A stretch of DNA of 64,000 bases, taken from positions 1 to 64,000 of IMG/VR virus record IMGVR_UViG_3300044811_000031; one strand, 5' to 3'. Position numbers and translations under genes: made by a program. A model generated the notes under the pieces. That model was not told the origin of the DNA and made no database searches. It saw only the letters and a program-made list of their open reading frames with translations. Each line of letters opens with the position of its first letter. The stretch's first letter is position 1. Source of the stretch: a virus. Below, piece after piece: positions 8,454 through 17,270 of the stretch.

Positions 8454-9475
8454 CCACCGGCACGATCTTCCCCGACCTCGCCCCGGCCGACGTCCACTGG
8501 GGTGACCAGACCGACAAGCTCACCCCGGTCGACACCGGCGAGAGCGGCCTGATGTACAAGCGTGAAGATTTCTTCGCCCCGCTGGGGTACGGCGGCATCA
8601 ACGGCTCCAAGCTGCGCCAGCTCATCTACCTCATGGAGCCGATGCGTGGCGGCACCGCCGTGACCGCCTGCTCCGTGCTGTCCCCGCAGAGCAGCATGAC
8701 CGCTCTGGTCGGCCGTCACTTCGGGGTCGGGGTCACGGTCATCCTGGGGGCGACGCGGTACGAGAGTGCCGTCAAGCACGAGAACGTGAAGATCGCCGTG
8801 GCTGCCGGAGCCGAGCTGAAGTTCGTCAAGGTGGCCTACAACCCGGCGCTCCAGAGGGCTGTGAAGCTCCACCAGGCGGAGCACGGGAGCTACGTGGTGC
8901 CCTACGGCATCACCACCCCGCCCGAGGCCGGACCGCGCCAGGTCGCGAGCTTCCACCTGCTCGCGTCGCGTCAGGTCGTCAACATCCCCGCCCAGACCCG
9001 CACTCTGGTGATCCCCTTCGGCTCTGCCAACTCGGCCACCGGTGTGCTCACCGGGCTGGCCCGCTACGGCCCCGGAGCCATCAGCCGGGTGGTGCTCATC
9101 GGCATCGGGCCCAACCGGCTGCCCTGGCTGTGGAAGCGGCTGGAGGTGATCGAGCGGGGACTCGGGCTCGACATCCGCAGCCTGTTCACGGTGCGCAGCC
9201 ACTTCCAGGGGGCGCAGTCCTCCGCCGACGTACAGGACACCGCCGGGCCCGTGCTGCTGGAGCACTACGACCTGCACGGCACGGGGTACGTCAGATACGC
9301 CGACCGGCGCCTCTGGAGGCAGGACGGCATCGACTTCCACCCCACGTACGAGGGCAAGGTCATGCACTGGCTCGCCGACGTCCGCCCCCACTGGCACAAG
9401 CCCGCCGACGGTACCGAACTGTTCTGGATCGTCGGTTCCGAGCCCCACCTGTCCGCGATGAAGGAGCTGCTGTGA
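8450..9475 (+). CDS. PLP-dependent enzyme, tryptophan synthase beta/ACC deaminase fold
   Basis: 341 residues from GTG 8450, overlapping the previous stop by four bases. 'KREDFFAPLGYGGINGSKLRQ' matches the fold-type II pattern in which the lysine (K54) forms the Schiff base with PLP. 'SVLSPQSSMT' follows as the substrate-binding loop and 'PFGSANSATG' as the phosphate-binding loop. In phage thymidine hypermodification such enzymes decarboxylate or rearrange the amino acid attached by the pyrophosphorylase. The amino acid used here cannot be predicted. Confidence 0.8.
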   Translation: MTTGTIFPDLAPADVHWGDQTDKLTPVDTGESGLMYKREDFFAPLGYGGINGSKLRQLIYLMEPMRGGTAVTACSVLSPQSSMTALVGRHFGVGVTVILGATRYESAVKHENVKIAVAAGAELKFVKVAYNPALQRAVKLHQAEHGSYVVPYGITTPPEAGPRQVASFHLLASRQVVNIPAQTRTLVIPFGSANSATGVLTGLARYGPGAISRVVLIGIGPNRLPWLWKRLEVIERGLGLDIRSLFTVRSHFQGAQSSADVQDTAGPVLLEHYDLHGTGYVRYADRRLWRQDGIDFHPTYEGKVMHWLADVRPHWHKPADGTELFWIVGSEPHLSAMKELL

Positions 9476-10038
9476 ACCTGCTGTACATCGTCGGACCTCC
9501 CGGCGTCGGGAAGAGCACCCTGATGACCGCGCTCACCGCACGCTGCGAACGCCGGGCACGGGTGAGCCCCTTCGCCCATTGCCACCTGCTGCGTCGCGAC
9601 CCGACCGGCCTGCTCTCCTCCGACCCGGTGGCGGTCGAGCTGGGCAAGCACCGCGACTCCTTCAGCGGCACGGACGCCCTGAGCATGAGCGTCCAGCCGA
9701 AGGCCATGGAGTGGATCTGCTCCAAGCCCTCGCCTCTCGTGCTCGGTGAGGGGGCCCGGCTCGGCACGGTCGGCTTCCTCATGGCCGCACGCAGCGCCGG
9801 GTACCGGGTGACGCTCGTGCACCTGGAGGCCGACCAGCGCACCCTCGCTGAGCGACGGAGGGCCCGGGGCAGCCTCCAGAACGAGCAGTGGATGCGGGGT
9901 GCGGAGACCCGGGCGGCCCGGCTGGCTGAGAGGATGAGCATGGATGCCGACGTTCACGTCATCCGTGCCGACCGGCCGCCCAACCGGATGGCCGACTTCA
10001 TCATCGGCCTGGACCCTGAGCTGGAGGTGCTGCGGTGA
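9472..10038 (+). CDS. P-loop kinase, probable 5-hydroxymethyl-pyrimidine DNA kinase
   Basis: 188 residues from GTG 9472 (GTGA overlap). Walker A 'GPPGVGKST' at residues 8-16. A C-terminal helical block 'ERRRARGSLQNEQWMRGAETRAARL' resembles the lid region of phage 5-hmdU DNA kinases. Such kinases put (pyro)phosphate on 5-hydroxymethyluracil in DNA and so prime it for substitution. A general nucleoside kinase is the alternative, but gene order favours the DNA-modification role. Confidence 0.75.
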   Translation: MNLLYIVGPPGVGKSTLMTALTARCERRARVSPFAHCHLLRRDPTGLLSSDPVAVELGKHRDSFSGTDALSMSVQPKAMEWICSKPSPLVLGEGARLGTVGFLMAARSAGYRVTLVHLEADQRTLAERRRARGSLQNEQWMRGAETRAARLAERMSMDADVHVIRADRPPNRMADFIIGLDPELEVLR

Positions 10039-10943
10039 TCGATCTGCGTCTGCGCTCGCGGGTGTCCGCCGACGAGCTGGCCACCAAGGCCGGGAAGATC
10101 CTCGGGCCCCAGGACTACAACCTGCTGCTGACTGGCCCGGCTCGTATCCGCATGCCCGACAACCGGCCGCTGGCGGTGTACCTGCCGGGTGTGCTCACCG
10201 GCTACCTGGACGAGCCCGGTGTCTACGACATCCTCCATTCGCTGCGCAGCAGCCGGACCAACAACCGTGGCCTGGCCAGTGGCAGTAAGAGGTTCCAGAC
10301 CCGCCATGGCGCAGCACAGGGCAGTGAGGACGGGCGCCGGGGCACCGGCCGCACCTACAGCCGTCAGGTGCCGTCGATGATCGCGGGTGCCGTGGACCCC
10401 CAGGGACAGAAGCAGCACTGCCGTCTGACCGCCTGGACCGGCACCCACATGCCGCAGTGGCAGGCTCTCCAGCCTCTGTTCCGGGCCGTGGCCGTGAACC
10501 AGAAGCTCTACGTGCCGGAGCGCGCCGCCGCGCAGCAGGAGCAGGCCGACAAGACCGACCCGGCGTGGGTGGTGCCCGGCACTCCGTTCAGCACGATCAC
10601 GGTCAACAACACCTACCCCACCGGCGTCCACACCGACAAGGGTGATCTCGACGCGGGCTTCAGCACCATCGCGGTGCTGCGCCGGGGGCCGTACGTAGGC
10701 GGTCACCTCGTCTTCCCGGAGTACCGGGTGGCCGTCGACCTGCACCATGGCGACCTGATCCTCATGGATGCGCACCAGTGGCACGGCAACACGGCCCTGG
10801 TCTGTGCGTGCGGCCGGGAGCCCAACGGGAGCTGCGAGGAGTGCGGTGCTGAGAGGATCAGCATCGTGTCGTACTTCCGCACAAAGATCACCGAGTGCGG
10901 CACTCCCGATCAGGAGCTGCGTAAGGCCACCGGCGTTCGCTGA
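10035..10943 (+). CDS. TET/JBP-family 2-oxoglutarate/Fe(II) dioxygenase
   Basis: 302 residues from GTG 10035 (GTGA overlap). The catalytic core is clear: 'FSTITVNNTYPTGVHTDKGD' supplies the iron ligands H199 and D201, 'DAHQWHGN' the distal H250, and 'RISIVSYFR' the 2-oxoglutarate-binding arginine (probably R274). The pattern is close to trypanosome JBP and phage TET-like enzymes, which hydroxylate the methyl group of T or 5-methyl-C in DNA. Between H250 and R274 lies a small insert with C258, C260, C267 and C270, likely a zinc knuckle. It closes the cassette. No cytosine-5 methylase is visible in the window, which slightly favours thymine as substrate. Confidence 0.88.
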   Translation: MIDLRLRSRVSADELATKAGKILGPQDYNLLLTGPARIRMPDNRPLAVYLPGVLTGYLDEPGVYDILHSLRSSRTNNRGLASGSKRFQTRHGAAQGSEDGRRGTGRTYSRQVPSMIAGAVDPQGQKQHCRLTAWTGTHMPQWQALQPLFRAVAVNQKLYVPERAAAQQEQADKTDPAWVVPGTPFSTITVNNTYPTGVHTDKGDLDAGFSTIAVLRRGPYVGGHLVFPEYRVAVDLHHGDLILMDAHQWHGNTALVCACGREPNGSCEECGAERISIVSYFRTKITECGTPDQELRKATGVR

Positions 10944-10973
10944 GATCGTTAGTCCGAAAGGGAACGTTAGACC

Positions 10974-11489
10974 ATGACCAACTCGCCTGAGGAGATGCAC
11001 CGCGTCGAGGAGCGGCGGAAGAAGGCGGTCGCGCTGCGCCTGGCAGGCGTGGACCTGGAGACCATCTTTCAGCAGCTCAAGGGCATGGGGTACAGCTCGG
11101 CCGACCACGTCAGCATGGACCTGAAGCGTGCTCGTGAGCGCAGCCGGGCGCAGCTCGACTACTCCGTGGAGCAGCTGCGCGAGCTACAGCTCGACCGCCT
11201 TGAGCGCCTCCTCGCCGCCGCCTGGCCCAAGGCCGTGGGGGGCAACACCGCGAGCATCGACTCCGCTGCCCGGCTCATCGCCCAGATCGCCAAGCTGAAG
11301 GGTCTGGAGGCCCCGACCCAGGTCGAGCTGACCCACCGCATCGAGATGGAGTCCACCGCCGTGGCGGAGGCCGTACTTGCGGCCATCGAGATACTGGGAC
11401 TCGGACCGGAGATGCGCATGCGGGCTATGGAGGCCGCGCAAGGCCGACTGCTGGCCATCGCCGCTTCTCCCGAGGAGGCACAGACGTGA
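10974..11489 (+). CDS. probable terminase small subunit
   Basis: 171 residues, ATG after AAAGGGA. An N-terminal HTH-like segment ('RRKKAVALRLAGVDLETIFQQL') is followed by long helices ('VEQLRELQLDRLERLLAAAWPKA', 'SAARLIAQIAKLKGLEAPTQVEL'), the architecture of actinophage small terminases. These bind the packaging site and hand DNA to the large subunit. The large subunit lies 4.4 kb downstream, an unusually wide gap filled with accessory genes. The call rests on fold-like pattern and position. Confidence 0.7.
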   Translation: MTNSPEEMHRVEERRKKAVALRLAGVDLETIFQQLKGMGYSSADHVSMDLKRARERSRAQLDYSVEQLRELQLDRLERLLAAAWPKAVGGNTASIDSAARLIAQIAKLKGLEAPTQVELTHRIEMESTAVAEAVLAAIEILGLGPEMRMRAMEAAQGRLLAIAASPEEAQT

Positions 11490-11854
11490 TCAAGGCACTC
11501 GCTACAGCGGCCGTCGGCGCGGCACTCGTACTGGGTACGGCGGGCACGGCCGCCGCCGGTCCGGCCGACCTGGACTGCTCCGACTTCTCCCACCCCGTGG
11601 TGATCAGCCAGGGGTACGACCCAGCCCATCTCGATGCTGACGGAGACGGAGTGGGCTGCGAGGGCCTGCCCGGCCCGGCCACCACCACCGACCTGTACGC
11701 CGACCTGCGCGACCCGTCGGCCACTCCGTCCCTGGCGTCCACCGGCTTCAACGATGCCGTCCGCCGCCATCCTCTCCGCATCATGGGTGCCGGGATCGTC
11801 CTGGTGTCCGCTGGTGGAGTCCTGGTGTTCGTCACCCGCCGTAAGGAGCACTGA
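11486..11854 (+). CDS. secreted Excalibur-domain protein with LAXTG sortase signal
   Basis: 122 residues, GTG start overlapping the terminase stop. Signal peptide 1-24 (ends TAAAG). An Excalibur-type calcium motif follows: 'DLDCSDF' and 'DADGDGVGCE' (C31, C58). The C-terminus is a textbook sorting signal: LASTG at 83-87, a hydrophobic segment 98-117 and the tail RRKEH. LAXTG is the motif read by Streptomyces class E sortases. The predicted product would be linked to the host cell wall. A role in receptor masking or wall remodelling is inferred only. Confidence 0.85.
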   Translation: MIKALATAAVGAALVLGTAGTAAAGPADLDCSDFSHPVVISQGYDPAHLDADGDGVGCEGLPGPATTTDLYADLRDPSATPSLASTGFNDAVRRHPLRIMGAGIVLVSAGGVLVFVTRRKEH

Positions 11855-11856
11855 TC

Positions 11857-11925
11857 ATGCTGAGGCTCGTCGCAGCTATCGTCGTCGCCCTGCTCATCGT
11901 CTACGTGATCGTCTCGGTGCTGTGA
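11857..11925 (+). CDS. 22-residue membrane peptide
   Basis: A single hydrophobic helix ('VAAIVVALLIVYVIVSVL') after MLR, beginning two bases after the upstream stop and ending in a GTGA overlap with the next start. Small single-helix proteins of this kind are common near lysis genes. Coding status rests on spacing and overlap. Confidence 0.4.
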   Translation: MLRLVAAIVVALLIVYVIVSVL

Positions 11926-12047
11926 GGCGTCGCAGCCTGCGCTGCTGGCTCGGCCTGCACGACGACGGCACGGACGTCCTCGGGGGGTTCAGCCAGCGGT
12001 GCTACCGGTGCGGCCGGTCCGTCAGCTCGTGGTTCGGCCGTGGGTAG
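11922..12047 (+). CDS. small zinc-ribbon-like protein
   Basis: 41 residues, GTG start overlapping the previous stop. 'CWLGLHDDG..CYRCGRS' gives three cysteines and a histidine that could hold one zinc. Basic overall. Ends in TAG eight bases inside the next start. Confidence 0.45.
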   Translation: MRRRSLRCWLGLHDDGTDVLGGFSQRCYRCGRSVSSWFGRG

Positions 12048-12300
12048 GCACTCCGGGCTCCGGCGCGGCAGGCGTACACTGCGCCGCCTGGTAGCCGACC
12101 TGGAGTGGTCGGAGGCCGACCGGGCCCGCCTGGCGGACGAGGTAGCCGAGCTGCGACGCCAGCTCAAGTCCGCCCAGGCGGAGCTGCGTTCCGAGGAGCG
12201 GACCCAGGCCGTGCCGATCATCCTGCCGGGAGGTCACCGCCTCATCACCTCCATCACCCGTTCACCGGCCCGTCACCCGGCGTGGGCCCTGTCCGACTAG
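12040..12300 (+). CDS. short coiled-coil protein
   Basis: 86 residues, GTG start. Basic N-terminus ('GRHSGLRRGRRTLRRL') then a leucine-zipper-like helix ('ADRARLADEVAELRRQLKSAQAELRSEE'). Its first residues echo the MGRHS start of the hydrolase gene downstream. Function unknown. Confidence 0.55.
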   Translation: MGRHSGLRRGRRTLRRLVADLEWSEADRARLADEVAELRRQLKSAQAELRSEERTQAVPIILPGGHRLITSITRSPARHPAWALSD

Positions 12301-13419
<1,119 letters not shown>

Positions 13420-13583
13420 CTCAGAGCCCACCGCCGCACGGAGATCATCGGGAGCAGCCGTCAGGTGCCCTACTCTGTGCGGCGGGCGGGAGAAGGCTCT
13501 CGAAATCGCGGCTGCGCAACCGCTCCCCGCTTTGCCCCGCTGCTGCTTCGTCCGGCGACACCCGGCTTCCGCAGGCGGTATGA

Positions 13584-13775
13584 CCCCAGCGTAGGTATAC
13601 GGCGCACCGGCTGTCCATACGGTTACGGTGAGCAGTTATCGGGTGAGTTACTACTACGTAGGGTAGGAAACTCCCGAGGCTGCCGTCTAAGAGCCGAACT
13701 CCGACCCGGCGGCACACGGGTAGAGCCCACCCTCTGTTCGGCATTCCGCCTGGTCAGCGCCATGATCGGTACTCC
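13584..13775 (-). repeat. dispersed non-coding element, copy 1 (inverted)
   Basis: Three exact blocks match the reverse complement of the 37.1-37.3 kb region in the same order: 13586-13602 (17 bases, core GTAGGTATACGG), 13646-13670 (25 bases, core CTACTACGTAGGGTAG) and 13738-13756 (19 bases, core GGCATTCCGCC). Spacers differ and contain different hairpins. Bases 13681-13695 also match the reverse complement of the extreme right end of the window. Confidence 0.85.
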
Positions 13776-13825
13776 CCGGTAGGCAGGCGTCCGCTCCGGC
13801 CGTATGGCTATACGGTGGCGTCGCC

Positions 13826-13854
13826 TACTCTTAACCCGAGCCGATCAAAGGAAG
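13826..13854 (+). promoter_or_regulatory. candidate promoter -10 and conserved leader
   Basis: TACTCT at 13826-13831, then CCGATCAAAGGAAG at 13841-13854, ending six bases before ATG 13860. The same 14-mer occurs before the gene at 17494. The AAAGGAAG part is the RBS. No good -35 is visible. Confidence 0.5.
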
Positions 13855-13859
13855 ACCCC

Positions 13860-14081
13860 ATGCAGCAGGGCGATGAGCCGTACGACTTCCACATCCCGGT
13901 GTCCGAGCTGACCGGCGGGGAGTCGATCCTCACGTCGGTGGCCAGCACTCCGCCCGACCCCCGCCGGGTGGAGCTGGACGGCAACCGAGTGGAGATCGTC
14001 GGCTACACGGCCGACGAGGTCGTCAAGATCATCGGCGGTCTGGGACAGGCGTCGAGCGACGCAGTGAGGTACACCCCGTGA
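13860..14081 (+). CDS. hypothetical protein
   Basis: 73 residues from ATG 13860 with AAAGGAAG as RBS. 'HIPVSELTGGESILTSV' and 'RVELDGNRVEIVGYTADEVVKIIGGL' suggest a small alpha/beta domain. First gene after the non-coding element, so it opens a new transcript. Confidence 0.6.
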   Translation: MQQGDEPYDFHIPVSELTGGESILTSVASTPPDPRRVELDGNRVEIVGYTADEVVKIIGGLGQASSDAVRYTP

Positions 14082-14248
14082 GCAAGATAGTGATCACCAT
14101 TGAGGGCGACGAGCTGGAGATCGGCGAGGCCACCGATCTCCTGGTCCGCCTCGCCGAGGATCTGGCAAGCCAGGGATTCGCGTCCTCCGGGTACGAGGTC
14201 GGCCCCGAGCAGGACACCCTCGCCCTCGTCGGTCGGAGCATGCAGTGA
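14078..14248 (+). CDS. hypothetical protein
   Basis: 56 residues, GTG start in the previous stop (GTGA), ending in a GTGA overlap with the epimerase gene. Short beta strand ('KIVITIEGDELEIG') followed by a helix ('EATDLLVRLAEDLASQG'). No family recognised. Confidence 0.55.
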   Translation: MSKIVITIEGDELEIGEATDLLVRLAEDLASQGFASSGYEVGPEQDTLALVGRSMQ

Positions 14249-15291
14249 TCAACAGAGTCCTGCTCACGGGAGCATCCGGCTTCGTCGGGGCGCACGTGCT
14301 GCGCCACCTGCTTACCCACACCGACTGGCATATCGTCTGCCCGGTAACCTTCACCCACCACGGCCTGCCCGGCCGTATCGCGTCGTCCATCTGCGACGAC
14401 GCGGAGTGGATCAATCGGGTGGACGTCGTCCACTGGGACCTGCGCTCCCCGGCGGACTCCGTCACCGTCGGCCGCATCGGCGCCATCGACTACGTGCTCA
14501 ACGTGGCGAGCGAGAGCCACGTGGACCGGTCCATCGAGCACCCGGCCGACTTCATCTCCAACAACGTCTCCCTCATGCTCAACGTGCTGGAGATGGCCGT
14601 ACAGCTCCAGCCCAAGGTCTTCCTCCAGATGAGCACGGACGAGGTCTACGGCCCGGCTCCCGAGGGCTACGACTCCCGCGAGTGGGACGTCATCGCCCCG
14701 TCCAATCCGTACAGCGCGAGCAAGGCGGCGCAAGAAGCCATCGCCTTCAGCTACTGGCGGACGTACGGCGTGCCGGTCGTCATCACCAACACGATGAACA
14801 TCGTCGGGGAGATGCAGGACCGCGAGAAGTTCATCCCGATGATCATCGGCAAGGTGCTGTCCGGCAACCCCATCACCGTGCACACCGACTCCACCGGCAA
14901 GCCGGGCAGCCGCTTCTACCTGCACGCCCGCAACCTCGCCGACGCGTGGCTCTGGCTGCTGCACGAGCGTGGCCACAGCTGGGACCTCCAGGAGTATGCC
15001 GACGGGTCCGCCCGGCCGAGCCGCTACAACATCGTCGGGGAGCGGGAGGTCGACAACATCGAGATGGTGCGGCTGGTGGCCAATGCCGTCTGGGACGCGA
15101 AGGGCATGCCCCGCACCGACCCAATGATCAACCGGGTGGACTTCCACAGCTCGCGCCCCGGGCACGACCTGCGCTACGCCCTCGACGGCAGCAAGCTCCA
15201 CGCCATCGGCTGGCAGCCGCCGGTGCCCCTGGAGTCCGCCCTCAAGAAGACCGTGGCCTGGACGCTCGACCACCCGGAGTGGCTGCGGTGA
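14245..15291 (+). CDS. NAD(P)-dependent sugar epimerase/dehydratase (extended SDR)
   Basis: 348 residues. Rossmann fingerprint 'GASGFVGAHV' near 10; active-site motifs 'STDEVYG' and 'YSASKAAQE' (Tyr and Lys), as in dTDP-glucose 4,6-dehydratase and UDP-glucose epimerase. These enzymes reshape nucleotide sugars in the cytoplasm. Together with the glycosyltransferase at 48.7 kb this points to sugar decoration of virions or DNA, but the sugar cannot be predicted. It lies in the accessory block between the two terminase genes. Confidence 0.88.
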   Translation: MINRVLLTGASGFVGAHVLRHLLTHTDWHIVCPVTFTHHGLPGRIASSICDDAEWINRVDVVHWDLRSPADSVTVGRIGAIDYVLNVASESHVDRSIEHPADFISNNVSLMLNVLEMAVQLQPKVFLQMSTDEVYGPAPEGYDSREWDVIAPSNPYSASKAAQEAIAFSYWRTYGVPVVITNTMNIVGEMQDREKFIPMIIGKVLSGNPITVHTDSTGKPGSRFYLHARNLADAWLWLLHERGHSWDLQEYADGSARPSRYNIVGEREVDNIEMVRLVANAVWDAKGMPRTDPMINRVDFHSSRPGHDLRYALDGSKLHAIGWQPPVPLESALKKTVAWTLDHPEWLR

Positions 15292-15485
15292 GCAAGCTCG
15301 TACGCGTGGTCCAGGGGCTGCCTCCCCGGCCCCCGCTGTCCATGCTCGCGGGGTGGTTCGTCTGCGGTACCGCGCTCCCCTGGGTGAGCCCCAAGCACCA
15401 CCGCTGGGTGGAGCACGCGTCCGCCGGGCTGGGTGGCACACCCATCCTCACCTGTACCCGTTGCGACAAGCAGATGGGATTCTGA
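15288..15485 (+). CDS. small zinc-binding-like protein
   Basis: 65 residues, GTG start overlapping the epimerase stop. One cysteine in 'WFVCGTALPW' and a C-terminal 'CTRCDKQMGF' suggest a metal knuckle. The last base is shared with the start of the cupin gene. Confidence 0.5.
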   Translation: MSKLVRVVQGLPPRPPLSMLAGWFVCGTALPWVSPKHHRWVEHASAGLGGTPILTCTRCDKQMGF

Positions 15486-15859
15486 TGATCCACCGCAAGA
15501 CAGTAGACGGCACAGCCCTCGCCCACGGCAACGCCGCCCGCTCCGGCCGGGAGTACCGGGAGTGGTTCACGGGGCGCTTCATCCCCCCGGAGTTCGGGCT
15601 GCGCAGCGCCCCGGTCGAACTCAAGTGGTCCCACCGGGACGAGGGCTGGACCCGGGGCTGGTCCGGCGCGGCCGAGGGCACCAGCGTCGTCGTCCTGATC
15701 GAGGGCTCCATGGCGCTGACCTTCCGTGGCTCGGGCAAGCACACCGTCGTGCTGGACGAGCCGGGGGACTACGTCATGTGGGGGCCCGGGGAGCAGCACA
15801 ACTGCCTGGCCCTGGAGGACTGCACCGTCCTCACCGTGCGGTGGGCCGAAGAGATCTAG
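15485..15859 (+). CDS. cupin-fold protein
   Basis: 124 residues. The second half shows the beta-barrel rhythm of cupins: 'VVVLIEGSMALTF', 'HTVVLDEPGDYVMWGPGEQHNCLAL', 'TVLTVRW', with a G-x-H metal-site-like histidine. Cupins include sugar epimerases/isomerases and small-molecule sensors. Being next to the nucleotide-sugar enzyme, a sugar-related reaction is plausible but not shown. Confidence 0.65.
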   Translation: MIHRKTVDGTALAHGNAARSGREYREWFTGRFIPPEFGLRSAPVELKWSHRDEGWTRGWSGAAEGTSVVVLIEGSMALTFRGSGKHTVVLDEPGDYVMWGPGEQHNCLALEDCTVLTVRWAEEI

Positions 15860-15860
15860 C

Positions 15861-15866
15861 CATACT
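15861..15866 (+). promoter_or_regulatory. candidate -10 for a leaderless terminase transcript
   Basis: CATACT ends six bases before ATG 15873, the spacing typical of actinobacterial leaderless promoters. No Shine-Dalgarno sequence precedes the ATG. Confidence 0.45.
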
Positions 15867-15872
15867 GACCCC

Positions 15873-17270
15873 ATGACCACCGACTCGCAGGAGATTGCCA
15901 AGGGCGCAGCGCAGCTGCTGCGCCTCTTCGGCGAGCAGGCCGGTAGGTGGCAGCCCCTGCCCCACCAGGTGCCTCCCGCCCCCGGCTGGTACGGCTGGCT
16001 GCTGATGGCCGGGCGTGGCGCCGGTAAGACCGACACCTGCGCCAAGTACATGGTCGATCACGTCAAGGGTCCGCCGTGCCTGCCGGGCCCTCACCCGCAC
16101 TGGATGGGCATCATCGCCCCCACCCTGGGCGACGCCGCGACCTCCTGCTTCAGCGGGCCGTCGGGCATCAGCGCCCACGACCCCACCGCCAAGATGGTCA
16201 ACACCGTCGGCGGCACGGTGATCAAGTGGGCCAACGGCAGCGAGGCGAAGCTCTTCGGCGCCCACACGGGGGAGGACGTCAACCGGCTGCGCTCCGGTGG
16301 TAACCGGTGCCTTCAATGGCTGGAGGAGCTGGCTGCCTGGCGATACCAGGACGCAGCCTGGGCTCACATGCGATTCGGTCTCCGCTCCGGCCCCCACCCC
16401 CACTGGGTCGGCAGCACGACCCCCAAGCTGCGCCCACTGATCAAGCGGCTCGACCGGGGCGACGTCGAGAACGTCGTGATCACCCGTGCCGCCATGTACG
16501 ACAACCCCCACCTTCCCGAGCACATCCGCCAGGCTCTGGAGGACGAGTACGGCGGCACCGACCTCGGCCGTCAGGAGCTGCTCGGCCAGCTGGTCGAGGA
16601 GGTCGAGGGCGCCCTGTGGAAGCACGCCACCATCGACGCCGCCCGCATCCGGCCGGAGGACATCCCCGCCCTGGCCCGTAAGGTCGTCGGGGTCGACCCG
16701 TCCGGTGGTGCCGGGGAGCAGGGCATCATCGTCGCGGGCAAGAGCGCGCTGCGCCTGCCGCTGCCGGTCATGCCGGTGGAGCAGGGCATCGTCATCCCCG
16801 TCAGCGACCGGCCGCAGTTCCAGGGCTTCGTCATCGCCGACCGCACCACCCACGTCAGCCCGTACCACTGGGGCCGCGCAGCCGTGCAGGCGGCCGTCGA
16901 CTACGAGGCAGACGAGATCCTGGTCGAGGTCAACTACGGCGGCGACATGGCCATAGAGACGATCCGCTCGGCCGCCGACAACATGGGCGTCCCCATCCCC
17001 ATCCGGAAGCTCACCGCGACGCGGGGCAAGGCCGTACGGGCGCAGCCGGTGAGCGCGATGAGCCAGCAGGGCCGGTGGCGCCATGCCGGTGTGTTCGAGG
17101 AGCTGGAAGACCAGATGTGCACCTGGACCGAAGACCTCAACTGGTCCCCCGACCGCCTTGACGGCGCCGTCTGGGACGCGCACGGCCTCAAGCTCGCCCA
17201 CCTCACCGGCGCGGGTACCGGCGCGCTCGGCGGCGGCATGTCCCGACAGATCACCAACGCGAGGCACTGA
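15873..17270 (+). CDS. terminase large subunit
   Basis: 465 residues. ATPase: Walker A 'MAGRGAGKT' at 45-53 and Walker B acidic pair at 151-152 in 'LQWLEELAAW'. C-terminal nuclease: 'VVGVDPSGG' (D275), 'EVNYGGD' and 'PDRLDGAVW'. It pumps and cuts DNA into procapsids. I chose ATG 15873 because the ORF's earlier starts lie inside the cupin gene and a -10-like box sits six bases upstream. The gene follows a lone accessory block rather than the small subunit directly. Confidence 0.93.
   Translation: MTTDSQEIAKGAAQLLRLFGEQAGRWQPLPHQVPPAPGWYGWLLMAGRGAGKTDTCAKYMVDHVKGPPCLPGPHPHWMGIIAPTLGDAATSCFSGPSGISAHDPTAKMVNTVGGTVIKWANGSEAKLFGAHTGEDVNRLRSGGNRCLQWLEELAAWRYQDAAWAHMRFGLRSGPHPHWVGSTTPKLRPLIKRLDRGDVENVVITRAAMYDNPHLPEHIRQALEDEYGGTDLGRQELLGQLVEEVEGALWKHATIDAARIRPEDIPALARKVVGVDPSGGAGEQGIIVAGKSALRLPLPVMPVEQGIVIPVSDRPQFQGFVIADRTTHVSPYHWGRAAVQAAVDYEADEILVEVNYGGDMAIETIRSAADNMGVPIPIRKLTATRGKAVRAQPVSAMSQQGRWRHAGVFEELEDQMCTWTEDLNWSPDRLDGAVWDAHGLKLAHLTGAGTGALGGGMSRQITNARH

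Larger units (their letters stand above)
13420..13859. other. 440-base intergenic region holding repeat element copy 1
   Basis: No convincing gene on either strand. It contains copy 1 of the dispersed element (13584-13775, minus orientation) and a promoter-like stretch just before the next gene. Confidence 0.7.

Noticed and set aside
6208-10943. Nucleotide-level synthesis of the modified base
   Set aside because: No thymidylate-synthase-like or dUMP/dCMP hydroxymethylase gene appears in the window; the oxygenase points to modification on DNA.
13445-13782. Open frames of about 100 residues on both strands
   Set aside because: They cover the dispersed element. A 'FLPYVVVT' peptide is shared with copy 2, but the next conserved block is read in a different frame, so the conservation is not protein-coding.
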